In this document: in pieces, positions 1-7,087 of the stretch | Position numbering within the stretch: the stretch's first letter is position 1 | Layout of the letters: every line of letters begins with the position of its first letter | Assembly: GCA_002315945.1 (NCBI GenBank) | Contig: DCIJ01000103.1 | Coordinates: 41,793-67,742, forward strand | Origin: Lachnospiraceae bacterium UBA1729 | GTDB lineage: Bacteria; Bacillota; Clostridia; Lachnospirales; Lachnospiraceae | Direction of reading: 5' to 3' | Length of the DNA stretch: 25,950 nt | The notes under the pieces: model-generated | Told to the model about the DNA's origin: nothing | Databases searched by the model: none | The model's input: the letters and a program-made list of their open reading frames with translations, nothing else | Program-made: the position numbers and the translations under genes

Positions 1-38
1 CCCACAACCCCGTCCCCTAGGCTCATTTCCCTGGTTCA
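1..38. repeat. Partial GGGGACGGGG palindromic repeat at the window edge
   Basis: The edge carries AACCCCGTCCCCTAGG followed by CTCA and then CCCTGGTTCA. The first part matches the right arm of the full repeats at 6991, 8033 and 8841. The second part (CCTGGTTCA) is the reverse complement of their left-arm end. It therefore looks like a collapsed or nested copy, cut by the window start. The following gene begins four bases later, with no ribosome binding site between. Confidence 0.7.
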
Positions 39-41
39 AAA

Positions 42-548
42 ATGATAAGAAACAAGAATACTTTAGCCTATACAGAGGAAGATAAGAACAATTTATGTGT
101 TCGCAAATATACTTCCGATGAAATGGCAGAGAATACAAAAACATTTAACAATAAGAGAAATAGTGTTAGAATTAAGTTCCTAATTTCATTAGTAATTCTA
201 ATTCTGCTTAGATTGACATTGCCAGGAGAAGCCACAGCATTTTTCCTAAATCTGGCGCTGATATTCTGGATTTTTGTAGCATGTCTTAATGAGCGTATTG
301 GAAGGATTGATAGCAAAGCGAATTCACGTGAATATTACGTGGAAATCAGATTGATTGAAAAACTTCCATCAGAAACTGAGAATTCCGGATCCATGGGCAA
401 CAGAACAGTTCAGAATTTTTATCCTGTAATCGGCGAGGATACCACAACTGGATTTAAAAGCAAGTTCTATATTAGTATGGAAGATTATCTTGAGGCAGAA
501 GTTGGGACCAGCATTAGAATTAATCAAAAAAATGCTACACTTTTTTAG
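42..548 (+). CDS. Hypothetical membrane protein with two transmembrane segments
   Basis: I do not recognise this 168-residue protein. A hydrophilic N-terminus of about 44 residues is followed by two hydrophobic stretches (about 45-61 and 64-82, separated by a Pro-Gly turn). A polar domain of about 85 residues follows, probably on one face of the membrane. The start is uncertain. The frame is closed upstream by a stop at 18-20 and the first ATG lies directly against the repeat, with no Shine-Dalgarno. The ATG at 123 is an alternative but also lacks a clear site. The repeat may have replaced the original upstream region. The stop is five bases from the next gene, so the two are probably co-transcribed. 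It could be a partner of the next membrane-anchored protein; nothing shows a function. Confidence 0.6.
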   Translation: MIRNKNTLAYTEEDKNNLCVRKYTSDEMAENTKTFNNKRNSVRIKFLISLVILILLRLTLPGEATAFFLNLALIFWIFVACLNERIGRIDSKANSREYYVEIRLIEKLPSETENSGSMGNRTVQNFYPVIGEDTTTGFKSKFYISMEDYLEAEVGTSIRINQKNATLF

Positions 549-553
549 AAAAA

Positions 554-1270
554 ATGGAAAGTACAACAGATAACAGTAAAAATAGTGTAAATACGGGCAG
601 AAAAACTATAGTTAAAATAGTTGGAATTTTGATTGTTATTTTCTTTATCATCAGGATTCCGCCTCTTGTTTGGATAGTGAGACCCAGTCCGCAGCGGGCC
701 ATGGAAAAATATCTGGAATTCAGACATTTTTGTGGTTTTACACTTGTCGAGGGCAGCGAATCCATGTCTACAAAGAATTATCTGGAATTCAACCCATATA
801 AGCAGACATGGCACGCGGATTATAAATGCAAAAAAATAGATTACTATCGGGTAAAGGCGGAATGCTCGCTGAAGGCCGGCGGGCTAAGCTACAAATGTAG
901 CGATGATTATGATCTGGTTAAGAAAAAAAGTGAATTCAGGCAGAATATGTTGGAGATAGTCCCTGAATTGGTGGGGGACAAGTGCTATGTATGGGTTGAA
1001 CAGGACAGCGCAAATAGTACGGATTACCCATTTTTTATTTATATATATGTAAAAAGTATTTCGGAGGCAAAAGCTAGAGCGGTTGCCGAGAAACTGATTG
1101 AAATAAATGCAGACAAGGGGATATACTGCACAGTTGGTGTGGCTGAATACAGTTGGAATGAGGAAATTTTTTGTAAAATCATGACTGAGGATCCAGGAGA
1201 TTTTTCGCCCTTCGATCCAATGTGGGAAAAGCAGATAATAAAAATTTCAGCTGCAGGTTCAATTAACTGA
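554..1270 (+). CDS. Hypothetical membrane-anchored protein
   Basis: This 238-residue protein is not recognised. A basic, polar stretch of about 17 residues precedes one strong transmembrane helix (about 18-42). The remaining 195 residues are polar and probably extracytoplasmic, with several cysteines (for example in the DYKCKK and AECSL segments). A type II anchored, exported domain fits this layout. The start lies five bases after the preceding stop, with only a weak purine run (AGAAAAA) as ribosome binding site, suggesting coupling to the upstream gene. The next gene follows after 26 bases in the same direction. No family motif was seen, so no function is assigned. Confidence 0.7.
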   Translation: MESTTDNSKNSVNTGRKTIVKIVGILIVIFFIIRIPPLVWIVRPSPQRAMEKYLEFRHFCGFTLVEGSESMSTKNYLEFNPYKQTWHADYKCKKIDYYRVKAECSLKAGGLSYKCSDDYDLVKKKSEFRQNMLEIVPELVGDKCYVWVEQDSANSTDYPFFIYIYVKSISEAKARAVAEKLIEINADKGIYCTVGVAEYSWNEEIFCKIMTEDPGDFSPFDPMWEKQIIKISAAGSIN

Positions 1271-1296
1271 CCAGCGCATACAGGTAAGAACAATCA

Positions 1297-1836
1297 ATGA
1301 TAAGAGTATTAGAAACGTTATTTGAAATAGTAATTTTTGGCAGTCCTTTTACAGCGATTCGGGTTGTAGCAATGTGGATGGTTAATTCCAAGGCAGGGCA
1401 GCCAGGCTGGGCAGCACTGATTCCTTTTTACAGGCAGTATATTCTGTACAAGATTGCCGGAAGAAAGAATTTATTCTGGGTTGAGCTTATTGCCAGCCTG
1501 ACATTTGTTGGCGCTACTCTGTCAACTATTTTGGCTTCAGTGGCTGGGCTGATTGGTTCATTGGATGCGGGAAGCAATTATTCTCTGATGCGCTACCTGG
1601 GAGCCAGCATTATCAGTGCAATTATTTTATTCGTGACAATGATAGTCCTGCTGATAGCGAGGATTTTAAAATGTATTGGATTAGCTAAAAACTTTGATCA
1701 GGGCAGCGGATTTGCAGCTGGCCTGATTTTTTTGCATACAATTTTCCTTTGTATGCTTGCCTTTAGCACCGACATACAATTTTTGAACCCCGTCCCATGG
1801 GTGCAGTCAAATGAGAGAAGTAAAGCAGATACTTGA
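1297..1836 (+). CDS. DUF5684-like four-helix membrane protein with a replaced C-terminus
   Basis: The 179-residue protein has four hydrophobic segments (about 8-28, 60-86, 102-122, 138-158). It carries the signature I associate with the DUF5684 family: K-A-G-Q-P-G-W-A-A-L-I-P-F-Y near residue 32, and LAKNFDQGSGFAAGL near residue 129. Members are small integral membrane proteins of unknown role, often found beside exported proteins. The family usually ends with an F-G-D-A-Q-Y-like tail. Here FSTDIQF is followed instead by NPVPW, translated from a GGGGACGGGG-type repeat fragment, and a polar tail of about 14 residues. The last helix is intact, so the protein may still fold. The start is preceded by AGGTAAG at moderate spacing. 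Family assignment is from memory of the motif. Confidence 0.7.
   Translation: MIRVLETLFEIVIFGSPFTAIRVVAMWMVNSKAGQPGWAALIPFYRQYILYKIAGRKNLFWVELIASLTFVGATLSTILASVAGLIGSLDAGSNYSLMRYLGASIISAIILFVTMIVLLIARILKCIGLAKNFDQGSGFAAGLIFLHTIFLCMLAFSTDIQFLNPVPWVQSNERSKADT
1784..1803. repeat. Decayed half copy of the GGGGACGGGG repeat inside a coding end
   Basis: The sequence TGAACCCCGTCCCATGGGT matches the AACCCCGTCCCCTAGGTT arm of the family with a few differences. It is translated as LNPVPWV near the C-terminus of the DUF5684-like protein. Confidence 0.5.
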
Positions 1837-1861
1837 CGGTGTATATACAAAGAGTTATTCT
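1833..1861 (+). promoter_or_regulatory. Promoter of the toxin-antitoxin operon
   Basis: TTGACG (1833-1838) and TATTCT (1856-1861) are separated by 17 bases, a good sigma-A-type arrangement. It overlaps the stop codon of the preceding gene and lies about 50 bases before the antitoxin start. Confidence 0.6.
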
Positions 1862-1885
1862 CTATTATGAAAGCTATTATAAAAG
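1862..1885. promoter_or_regulatory. 12-bp tandem direct repeat, probable antitoxin operator
   Basis: CTATTATGAAAG and CTATTATAAAAG lie head to tail with one mismatch, directly downstream of the -10 box. Ribbon-helix-helix antitoxins bind short repeated sites at their own promoter, so autoregulation by the RelB-like protein is the natural inference. A ribosome binding site GGAGG at 1896-1900 follows. Confidence 0.5.
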
Positions 1886-1909
1886 TAGAAAATACGGAGG
1901 TATGAATAT

Positions 1910-2170
1910 ATGACACAGGTTAATTTTCGTATTGAAGATGATATTAAAGCAAATGCTGAGGCAGCTCTTAAAGATATGGGGTTAAATATGTCTACAGCAA
2001 TCACAATGTTTCTTGTTAAAGTTGGGCGAGAAAGAAGAATTCCATTTGAAATAACCGCTGATCCGTTTTATGATGCTGAAAATATTGCTGAACTTGAGCG
2101 CCGTGTTCAGAGCATTATTAACGGAACAAGCACGCTGAAAGAACATGCTTTAATAGAGGATGAGGATTAA
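1910..2170 (+). CDS. relB: RelB/DinJ-family antitoxin
   Basis: The 86-residue protein opens with the ribbon-helix-helix pattern of RelB/DinJ antitoxins: a short beta strand (VNFRIEDDIKANAEA) and two helices ending in AITMFL, which dimerise and bind DNA. The family then has the 'R.IPFEI' link and an acidic, flexible C-terminus that wraps the toxin, and both are present (residues about 44-50 and 56-86). GGAGG lies nine bases upstream of ATG. The stop codon overlaps the toxin start by one base (TAATG), the usual toxin-antitoxin coupling. Family members of this size neutralise an mRNA interferase and repress their own operon. The DinJ/RelB type is not the antitoxin usually seen with a YoeB toxin. 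Confidence 0.9.
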   Translation: MTQVNFRIEDDIKANAEAALKDMGLNMSTAITMFLVKVGRERRIPFEITADPFYDAENIAELERRVQSIINGTSTLKEHALIEDED

Positions 2171-2433
2171 TGAGAAAACTTTGGCATGACAGTGCTTGGG
2201 AAGAGTACATACATTGGCAAACTCAAGATAAAAAGACGTTAAAAAGAATAAATAAATTACTAAATGATATTGATCGCAACGGATATAATTGTATAGGAAA
2301 GCCAGAACCGTTAAAAGGTAATTTATCAGGATTCTGGAGTGTAAGAATTGATGATTCGAATCGTATTGTTTTCAGAATTAATGGTGATTCTTTGGAAATT
2401 ATTCAATGTGGATCTCATTATGGAGATCACTGA
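2170..2433 (+). CDS. yoeB: Txe/YoeB-family toxin (ribosome-dependent mRNA interferase)
   Basis: This 87-residue protein has the YoeB/Txe fold signature: W..Y..W...DKK near the N-terminus, G-K-P-E-P-L-K-G at 43-50, SVRIDDSNRIVFRI at 57-70, and a terminal C-G-S-H-Y. The catalytic residues known for E. coli YoeB (Glu46, Arg65, His83, Tyr84) fall at exactly the same numbers here, so the toxin looks active. It would cleave mRNA in the ribosomal A site when free of antitoxin. It is translationally coupled to relB. No terminator separates it from the following glycosidase, which starts 41 bases later. YoeB toxins normally pair with YefM/Phd antitoxins, and this one sits with a RelB type. Confidence 0.93.
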   Translation: MRKLWHDSAWEEYIHWQTQDKKTLKRINKLLNDIDRNGYNCIGKPEPLKGNLSGFWSVRIDDSNRIVFRINGDSLEIIQCGSHYGDH

Positions 2434-2473
2434 TTTGTTAGTATCTATAATAGAATCTAAAAGGAAATTGAGA

Positions 2474-3688
2474 ATGAAAAAAATGACCCCCCAACCCCGT
2501 CCCCTAGGTTCAAAAATTATGAAAACGGCCCTTCTGGCCATGGCGATTTTTACTATCGGCTTCAACAGTATGGCAGTAAAAACTAATGCCGCAGAAGCAG
2601 GCAAGACAGCAGGCAGGACAGCTAATAAGGTTGACATAATTCTAAATAGCATGACGCTTGAAGAAAAAATTGGCCAGATGTTTATTGTCCGCCCCGATGT
2701 ACTGGATTCTGCTCAGGTAGATGCAGACAAAGGGACCGGAGTAACCAGTATTACCCCAGAGGCAGCAGCCAACATTAAAAAATACAATATCGGTGGGGTA
2801 TGTCTGTTCGCGAGCAATTTAGTAGATTCACAGCAGCTTACAACCCTCACCGGTGAACTTCAGAAAAATAGTAAAACGGGCATGTTTATCGCAATTGATG
2901 AGGAAGGTGGAAGAGTTGCCAGACTAGCCAGACATGATGGCTTTGCTGTCCCAAATGTTGGTCGGATGATTGATATTGGAGCTACTGGAAATACTGAGCA
3001 TGCCTTTAATGCATCTGCAATTATGGGATATTATTTAAAATCCTATGGAATTAATGTGGATTTTGCCCCAGTTGCAGATGTGAATTCAAACCCAGAGAAT
3101 ATTGTTATTGCAGACAGATCCTTTGGCAGTGACCCGCAGTTGGTTTCAGCCATGGTTAGTGCTTCAATCCAGGGCTTTCACAGTCAGAACATGATGACCT
3201 GCGCCAAGCATTTTCCGGGGCACGGTGATACCGTGGGTGATACTCATACAGAATATGTAGCTGTTAATAAAACCTGGGACCAGATGCTTGAATGTGAAAT
3301 ACAGCCCTTTAAATCGGCTATTGCATCAGGCACAGACTTCGTAATGGTGGCCCACGTAGTTGCAAGAAATGTCACTAATAGTAATTTGCCAGCTACATTA
3401 TCACGAGAAATAATAACAGACAAATTAAAAAATGAGCTGGGCTTTGACGGCATTGTAATAACTGATGCTATGGAGATGGGAGCAATCAGTAAGTACTACA
3501 ATATTGCAGACAGTGTTGTCCTGGCTGTGAACGCAGGCGTAGATATTATTCTCATGCCAGCTGATTTTGATGCCGCCTATAATGCTCTGATAGCAGCTGT
3601 TCAGAATGGGGTTGTATCTCAAGCCACTATAGATGATAGTGTGAGACGCATTCTTACAGTGAAGGAAAAACATGGACTGTTAAGGTGA
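2474..3688 (+). CDS. nagZ: Secreted GH3 beta-N-acetylhexosaminidase, N-terminus entered by a repeat
   Basis: A glycoside hydrolase family 3 enzyme predicted to remove N-acetylglucosamine from muropeptides in peptidoglycan recycling. Counting from the ATG at 2474 (404 residues), IDEEGG is near 141, KHFPGHGDT with the following DTH at 245-258 (the His/Asp acid-base loop of NagZ), and ITDAMEM holds the probable nucleophile Asp331. A hydrophobic segment (about 16-38, TALLAMAIFTIGF) is a signal peptide or anchor. The start choice matters. ATG 2474 has AAAGGA eight bases upstream, whereas ATG 2519, directly before the signal peptide, has only repeat sequence upstream. Initiation at 2474 translates a repeat half-copy in frame (M-T-P-Q-P-R-P-L-G), adding 15 residues before the signal peptide. 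The longer frame from 2348 overlaps the toxin and is unlikely. A possible -10 TATAAT lies at 2446-2451. Confidence 0.9.
   Translation: MKKMTPQPRPLGSKIMKTALLAMAIFTIGFNSMAVKTNAAEAGKTAGRTANKVDIILNSMTLEEKIGQMFIVRPDVLDSAQVDADKGTGVTSITPEAAANIKKYNIGGVCLFASNLVDSQQLTTLTGELQKNSKTGMFIAIDEEGGRVARLARHDGFAVPNVGRMIDIGATGNTEHAFNASAIMGYYLKSYGINVDFAPVADVNSNPENIVIADRSFGSDPQLVSAMVSASIQGFHSQNMMTCAKHFPGHGDTVGDTHTEYVAVNKTWDQMLECEIQPFKSAIASGTDFVMVAHVVARNVTNSNLPATLSREIITDKLKNELGFDGIVITDAMEMGAISKYYNIADSVVLAVNAGVDIILMPADFDAAYNALIAAVQNGVVSQATIDDSVRRILTVKEKHGLLR
2484..2512. repeat. Half copy of the GGGGACGGGG repeat within the nagZ start region
   Basis: A 29-base right arm (TGACCCCCC, then AACCCCGTCCCCTAGGTTCA) matches the right arms of the full copies. 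It lies between the ribosome binding site/ATG at 2474 and the signal-peptide codons, and keeps the reading frame. Confidence 0.85.
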
Positions 3689-3704
3689 AAACGAGGAACG
3701 GATT

Positions 3705-4133
3705 ATGATTTTTTTTGAAAAAAATATCACCCCTGAAGAATATATGGAATTAAGGAAAAAAGTTGGCTGGTGTGAGTTCCCGCTGGAAGAAGCAGAGACA
3801 GGAATCAGGAATTCATATCTGGTCCTGTGCGCCAGAGATAATGAAAAAGCAGTGGGAGTTACGCGCCTATTGTGGGATGGCGGTTATATTGCGTATCTAT
3901 CGGATGTAATTGTAGACCCGGAATACCAGGGCAACGGTATTGGAAAGCAGCTTGTAGAAAAAAGTATTCAAAAAATCAAGGCTGATATGAAACCTGGATA
4001 TAAGGTAAAGATAAGCCTGATGTCTGCAAAGGGCAAAGAGAAATTTTATGAAAAATTTGGTTTTTCTGAAAGACCAAATGACAACTTTGGAGCAGGCATG
4101 GATCAGTGGATTGAATATGAACAGGATGAATAA
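3705..4133 (+). CDS. GNAT-family N-acetyltransferase
   Basis: This 142-residue protein is a single GNAT domain that would transfer an acetyl group from acetyl-CoA to an unknown amine. The acetyl-CoA-binding motif A is clear: SDVIVDPEYQGNGIGKQLVE (residues about 66-85), with Q-G-N-G-I-G as the pyrophosphate loop. The C-terminal YEKFGF (motif B region) is also typical. GAGGAA lies about eight bases before ATG. It follows nagZ by 16 bases and its last codons overlap the next gene's start, so the three may form one transcript. The substrate cannot be told from the sequence. Confidence 0.88.
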   Translation: MIFFEKNITPEEYMELRKKVGWCEFPLEEAETGIRNSYLVLCARDNEKAVGVTRLLWDGGYIAYLSDVIVDPEYQGNGIGKQLVEKSIQKIKADMKPGYKVKISLMSAKGKEKFYEKFGFSERPNDNFGAGMDQWIEYEQDE

Positions 4134-5025
4134 TAACAATTGTAAAATTAATGCATTTCACGTGTATTGGACGATTCCAATGGGAAAAGCTGAAATTCCT
4201 CTGTTTTATCTGCTTACACTGGTTTTGTCTGCCTTGATGTGGAAGAGAAAAAATGGTGGGCGTATCACATTATATACGGACGAGAATTTTTATAAATTAC
4301 TTGAGGATAAGAATTTATTGTCAGTATGGGATAAGTATGAAATCGTTGATAGGGAAAGATTTAGAGATATTAATGTTAATAAATACTATACTATAGGAAA
4401 ATTTTATGCATATTCAAAAGAAAAGGCGCCCTGCATATGTATAGATACGGACATGATCATTTGGGAAGATATTTCCAGCAGACTGGCTGATAATCCGGTT
4501 TTAGTGTCGCATTGGGAAAGTGTGGAAGGCAACAAATTCTATTTCAATAAGGAGTATCCTTCTGTTTCGGATTCTGAATTTGCAGGTGATAAGTGGGACT
4601 GGAATATTAACGCAGTTAATACTTCAATTTGTTATTTCAGGGATCAGAAATTTAAAGAATTTTATGTAGATAAAGCATTGCGTTTTATGGAGCGAACGAG
4701 CAATATGCTCCCGGACGTAAATTGGCGTGATTTATTATTTGCAGAGCAAAGACTATTTTCACTGTGTTATAAAAACTTTTATAATGATGATAAGATAAAC
4801 GTTCTATTTGATGCTATATGGAGACCAGAAAAAATTCATTTTGTGAATGAGCAGGGAAGCAGATTCAATTGGGATTTTGACAATATTGATAACAATGATA
4901 AAGCTACACATCTATGGTTTGAGAAGGCAAGTATAGCAGCTGATGAAGAGCGCAGAAACCGTTTTTGTGAGAAAGCATTATTGAAAATCAAAGAAATTGA
5001 TCAAAATATATACGCAATATTATAG
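4117..5025 (+). CDS. Glycosyltransferase-like protein (GT-A type, DxD motif)
   Basis: The roughly 302-residue protein begins N-A-F-H-V-Y-W soon after its start and contains C-I-D-T-D-M-I-I-W near residues 108-116. That is a DxD-type motif preceded by hydrophobic residues, as in nucleotide-sugar glycosyltransferases. Further features are ITLYTDE (a Rossmann-like strand) and IHFVNEQGSRFNW/ATHLWFE toward the end. It resembles uncharacterised DUF6734-like proteins, which I cannot verify here. ATG 4117 (in GTGGATTGAATATG) or ATG 4126 is the start. Both lie inside the acetyltransferase gene, in a translation-coupled overlap. The 3' end overlaps the convergent gene by six bases. A surface polysaccharide or protein glycosylation role is inference. 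Confidence 0.65.
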   Translation: MNRMNNNNCKINAFHVYWTIPMGKAEIPLFYLLTLVLSALMWKRKNGGRITLYTDENFYKLLEDKNLLSVWDKYEIVDRERFRDINVNKYYTIGKFYAYSKEKAPCICIDTDMIIWEDISSRLADNPVLVSHWESVEGNKFYFNKEYPSVSDSEFAGDKWDWNINAVNTSICYFRDQKFKEFYVDKALRFMERTSNMLPDVNWRDLLFAEQRLFSLCYKNFYNDDKINVLFDAIWRPEKIHFVNEQGSRFNWDFDNIDNNDKATHLWFEKASIAADEERRNRFCEKALLKIKEIDQNIYAIL

Positions 5026-5853
5026 CGCTCCCTTTGGACAATTTTTTTTGCACTCAAAGCATAAAATACACTCTGTCCCATTTTTACGTTTTCTTGAGTT
5101 ATCTAAAACATCCACATCCATGGGACACACCTTTTTGCATAAGCCACAGGAAATACATTTTTCCTTATCACACTTCACTCTTAATAATGAAAAATAACTC
5201 ATTGGCTTTAAAAACACAGTAATCGGGCACAGGTACTTACAAAAGGCTCTGTTATCCTTAAATGATATGGCCAAAAAAATGCCCAGTGTATAATACAAAA
5301 TATTCCCAACAATAAAAGAAATAAGCATTATTCTCTCGATATTTCCCACTTTTGCCAGGAATAAAGACGATACAAATATGAGAGAAATAATAAACAGGAC
5401 ATATCTTAACCAGCCTATTTTCTTCCGCTCATGGGTATAGGGTTTCTTATAGGGAAGAAAATCAAGTATCATTGCTGTCCAACAGGCATAGCCGCACCAG
5501 CCTCTTCCAAATAATAATGGGCCAAATATTTTAGCAACAGCATAATGAATAGTTGCTGCCTCGAAGACACCTATAAACAGATAATACCAAAATCCTTCAA
5601 TCTGCATATTTTCATTGCTAATAATCCCCAAATATAGCATCATATACATTCCAACTAAGAGTTGAGTAACACGTCTTCCGTTTTTATGATTTGCTATCAT
5701 CAGCCCTGTTCCAAGCGCAATCGCAGTGCCTATATAACTAAAATTAAACAAATAGAAAATATCATCTAGTGATAACCACAAAGATATTGCTACGGTTTCA
5801 AAAATAATAAACAGTACTATTGGCAATGCAAATTTACGAATCTTTTCTTTCAT
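5020..5853 (-). CDS. Polyferredoxin-like 4Fe-4S membrane protein (NapH/NosR type)
   Basis: The 277-residue protein has about six hydrophobic helices and a cytoplasmic iron-sulfur tail. GRGWCGYACW (Cys120, Cys124) and CKYLCP (Cys205, Cys209) are the paired cysteine motifs of the NapH/NosR/RdxA membrane family. Two ferredoxin motifs of CxxCxxCxxxCP type follow at Cys233-Cys243 and Cys262-Cys272, each binding a 4Fe-4S cluster. Family members move electrons between the quinone/flavin level and periplasmic or membrane reductases; the partner is not in this window. On the minus strand AGGGA lies eight bases before ATG. The gene is monocistronic, convergent with the glycosyltransferase-like gene and overlapping it by six bases, so no terminator fits between them. 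Confidence 0.85.
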   Translation of the reverse strand: MKEKIRKFALPIVLFIIFETVAISLWLSLDDIFYLFNFSYIGTAIALGTGLMIANHKNGRRVTQLLVGMYMMLYLGIISNENMQIEGFWYYLFIGVFEAATIHYAVAKIFGPLLFGRGWCGYACWTAMILDFLPYKKPYTHERKKIGWLRYVLFIISLIFVSSLFLAKVGNIERIMLISFIVGNILYYTLGIFLAISFKDNRAFCKYLCPITVFLKPMSYFSLLRVKCDKEKCISCGLCKKVCPMDVDVLDNSRKRKNGTECILCFECKKNCPKGAL

Positions 5854-5996
5854 CAGTCTATTCCCTAAACAGTATAAATTTAAATATTAGTTGCTAACAT
5901 TATTACCAATTATGCATAAATATCGAGAGATGTATAGATGTCAAAATGCTTCTTGTACATATGCACAAAAAATGCCACGAGAATGCAAAAATGTTG

Positions 5997-6020
5997 TATA
6001 ATATAACCAACGCGTTGGTT
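5997..6020 (+). promoter_or_regulatory. Promoter -10 box with an adjoining 16-bp perfect operator palindrome
   Basis: TATAAT (5997-6002) is followed after two bases by AACCAACGCGTTGGTT (6005-6020), a perfect 16-bp palindrome covering the expected transcription start. The -35 is weak (TGCCAC at 5973-5978, 18-base spacing). The position suits repression by a TetR-type dimer. No such regulator is encoded in the window. Confidence 0.75.
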
Positions 6021-6045
6021 GATTAATTTACTAAGGAGGTTTTTT

Positions 6046-6990
6046 ATGGCGAAATTATTATTAACAGGCGTGGACGGCAACCTGGGCTCTGAGGCAGCAA
6101 GAATTCTTATGGAGCTGGAACCAGTAGAGAATCTGATTTTCTGCGGTTACAATCCGGATTCTTTAAAAAAGTATGCTGATCGGGGAATCGAAACACGCGT
6201 AACTAACTTTAATGATTCAGACGGACTTGTCGAAGCCTTTAAGGGTGCTGATGCTTTGGCACTTATCTCAATGCCATTTGTTGGGGCCAAGAGACAGAAT
6301 GCTCATAAAAATGCAGTTGATGCTGCGAAGGCTGCAGGAGTTAAGCAGATTGTTTACACTTCATTAGTAAATGCTGATGATGAGACTAACCCTTCAGTGG
6401 AAAAACTGGACCACATCTACACCGAAAACTATGTAAAAGAAGTTGGACTTGATTATCAGTTTATGAGAAATTCACAGTATGCAGAAGCTATGATTACCAA
6501 CTACTTCACATATGTACACTTAAATTCTCCTCTGACAAACTCTCAGGGCGATGGTCTGATGGCTTATATTTCAAGAAAAGACTGTGCAAAGGCTGTAGCT
6601 TATGCACTTCACAAGTCCGGCGAGATTCACGAAAAGATTTGGAATATTAATGGACCGGAGCTTATGACTATTTCACAGTTTGTTGAAATTGGTAACAAGG
6701 CTACAGGAAATAACATCTCATATAAGGAAGTTACCGACGAAGAGAACTATCAGATTTTTGATGCAATGGGAGTTCCCAGAACCACAGATGGTGTGTTCAA
6801 GAAGGATTCAGAAGCACCTTTCTCTTCAGATGGAATGGTAACCTTTGCTCAGGCAATCCGTGAAGGCAAGATGGCTATTTTTACAGATGACTTCAAAAAA
6901 CTGACCGGATCTGATCCAAGAACAGTTCAGCATATGTTTGAAAATAATGCGGACTACCAGATTGGTGAAAGACACTCAAAAGATAACTAA
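6046..6990 (+). CDS. NmrA/QorB-like NAD(P)-binding oxidoreductase
   Basis: The 314-residue protein is an atypical short-chain dehydrogenase of the NmrA-like / quinone oxidoreductase 2 (QorB, YtfG) group. The Rossmann loop is LLTGVDGNLGSEAA at residues 4-17 (T-G-x-x-G-x-x-G). ALISMPFVGAKRQNAHKNAVDAA and IVYTSLVNAD are the following characteristic strands. The usual catalytic Y-x-x-x-K is not obvious, as expected for this subgroup. Relatives reduce quinones or act as redox sensors. AAGGAGGT lies six bases before ATG 6046; a longer start at 6019 would fall inside the operator and lacks a ribosome binding site. Regulation by a ligand-responsive repressor at the palindrome just upstream is likely. 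The stop codon abuts an 84-bp palindromic repeat. Confidence 0.85.
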   Translation: MAKLLLTGVDGNLGSEAARILMELEPVENLIFCGYNPDSLKKYADRGIETRVTNFNDSDGLVEAFKGADALALISMPFVGAKRQNAHKNAVDAAKAAGVKQIVYTSLVNADDETNPSVEKLDHIYTENYVKEVGLDYQFMRNSQYAEAMITNYFTYVHLNSPLTNSQGDGLMAYISRKDCAKAVAYALHKSGEIHEKIWNINGPELMTISQFVEIGNKATGNNISYKEVTDEENYQIFDAMGVPRTTDGVFKKDSEAPFSSDGMVTFAQAIREGKMAIFTDDFKKLTGSDPRTVQHMFENNADYQIGERHSKDN

Positions 6991-7074
6991 TGAACCAGGG
7001 GGACGGGGTTAGGGGGTCATTTTTGTGGAAAAGTTATCCACAAAATGAACCCCCAACCCCGTCCCCTAGGTTCA
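6991..7074. repeat. Full 84-bp GGGGACGGGG palindromic repeat, copy A
   Basis: The element runs from TGAACCAGGGGGACGGGG to CCCCGTCCCCTAGGTTCA as one long imperfect palindrome. The centre holds a second palindrome, TTTTGTGGA / TCCACAAAA, around AAAGTTA. It begins directly after the oxidoreductase stop and ends 13 bases before the PAP2 gene. The layout resembles REP/BIME elements mobilised by RAYT transposases. No transposase is in the window. Confidence 0.92.
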
Positions 7075-7087
7075 TGAAAGGTGGAGC

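Noticed and set aside
2348..2473. Longer nagZ start at 2348
   Set aside because: It would overlap most of the toxin 3' half in another frame and lacks a ribosome binding site; ATG 2474 has a good one.
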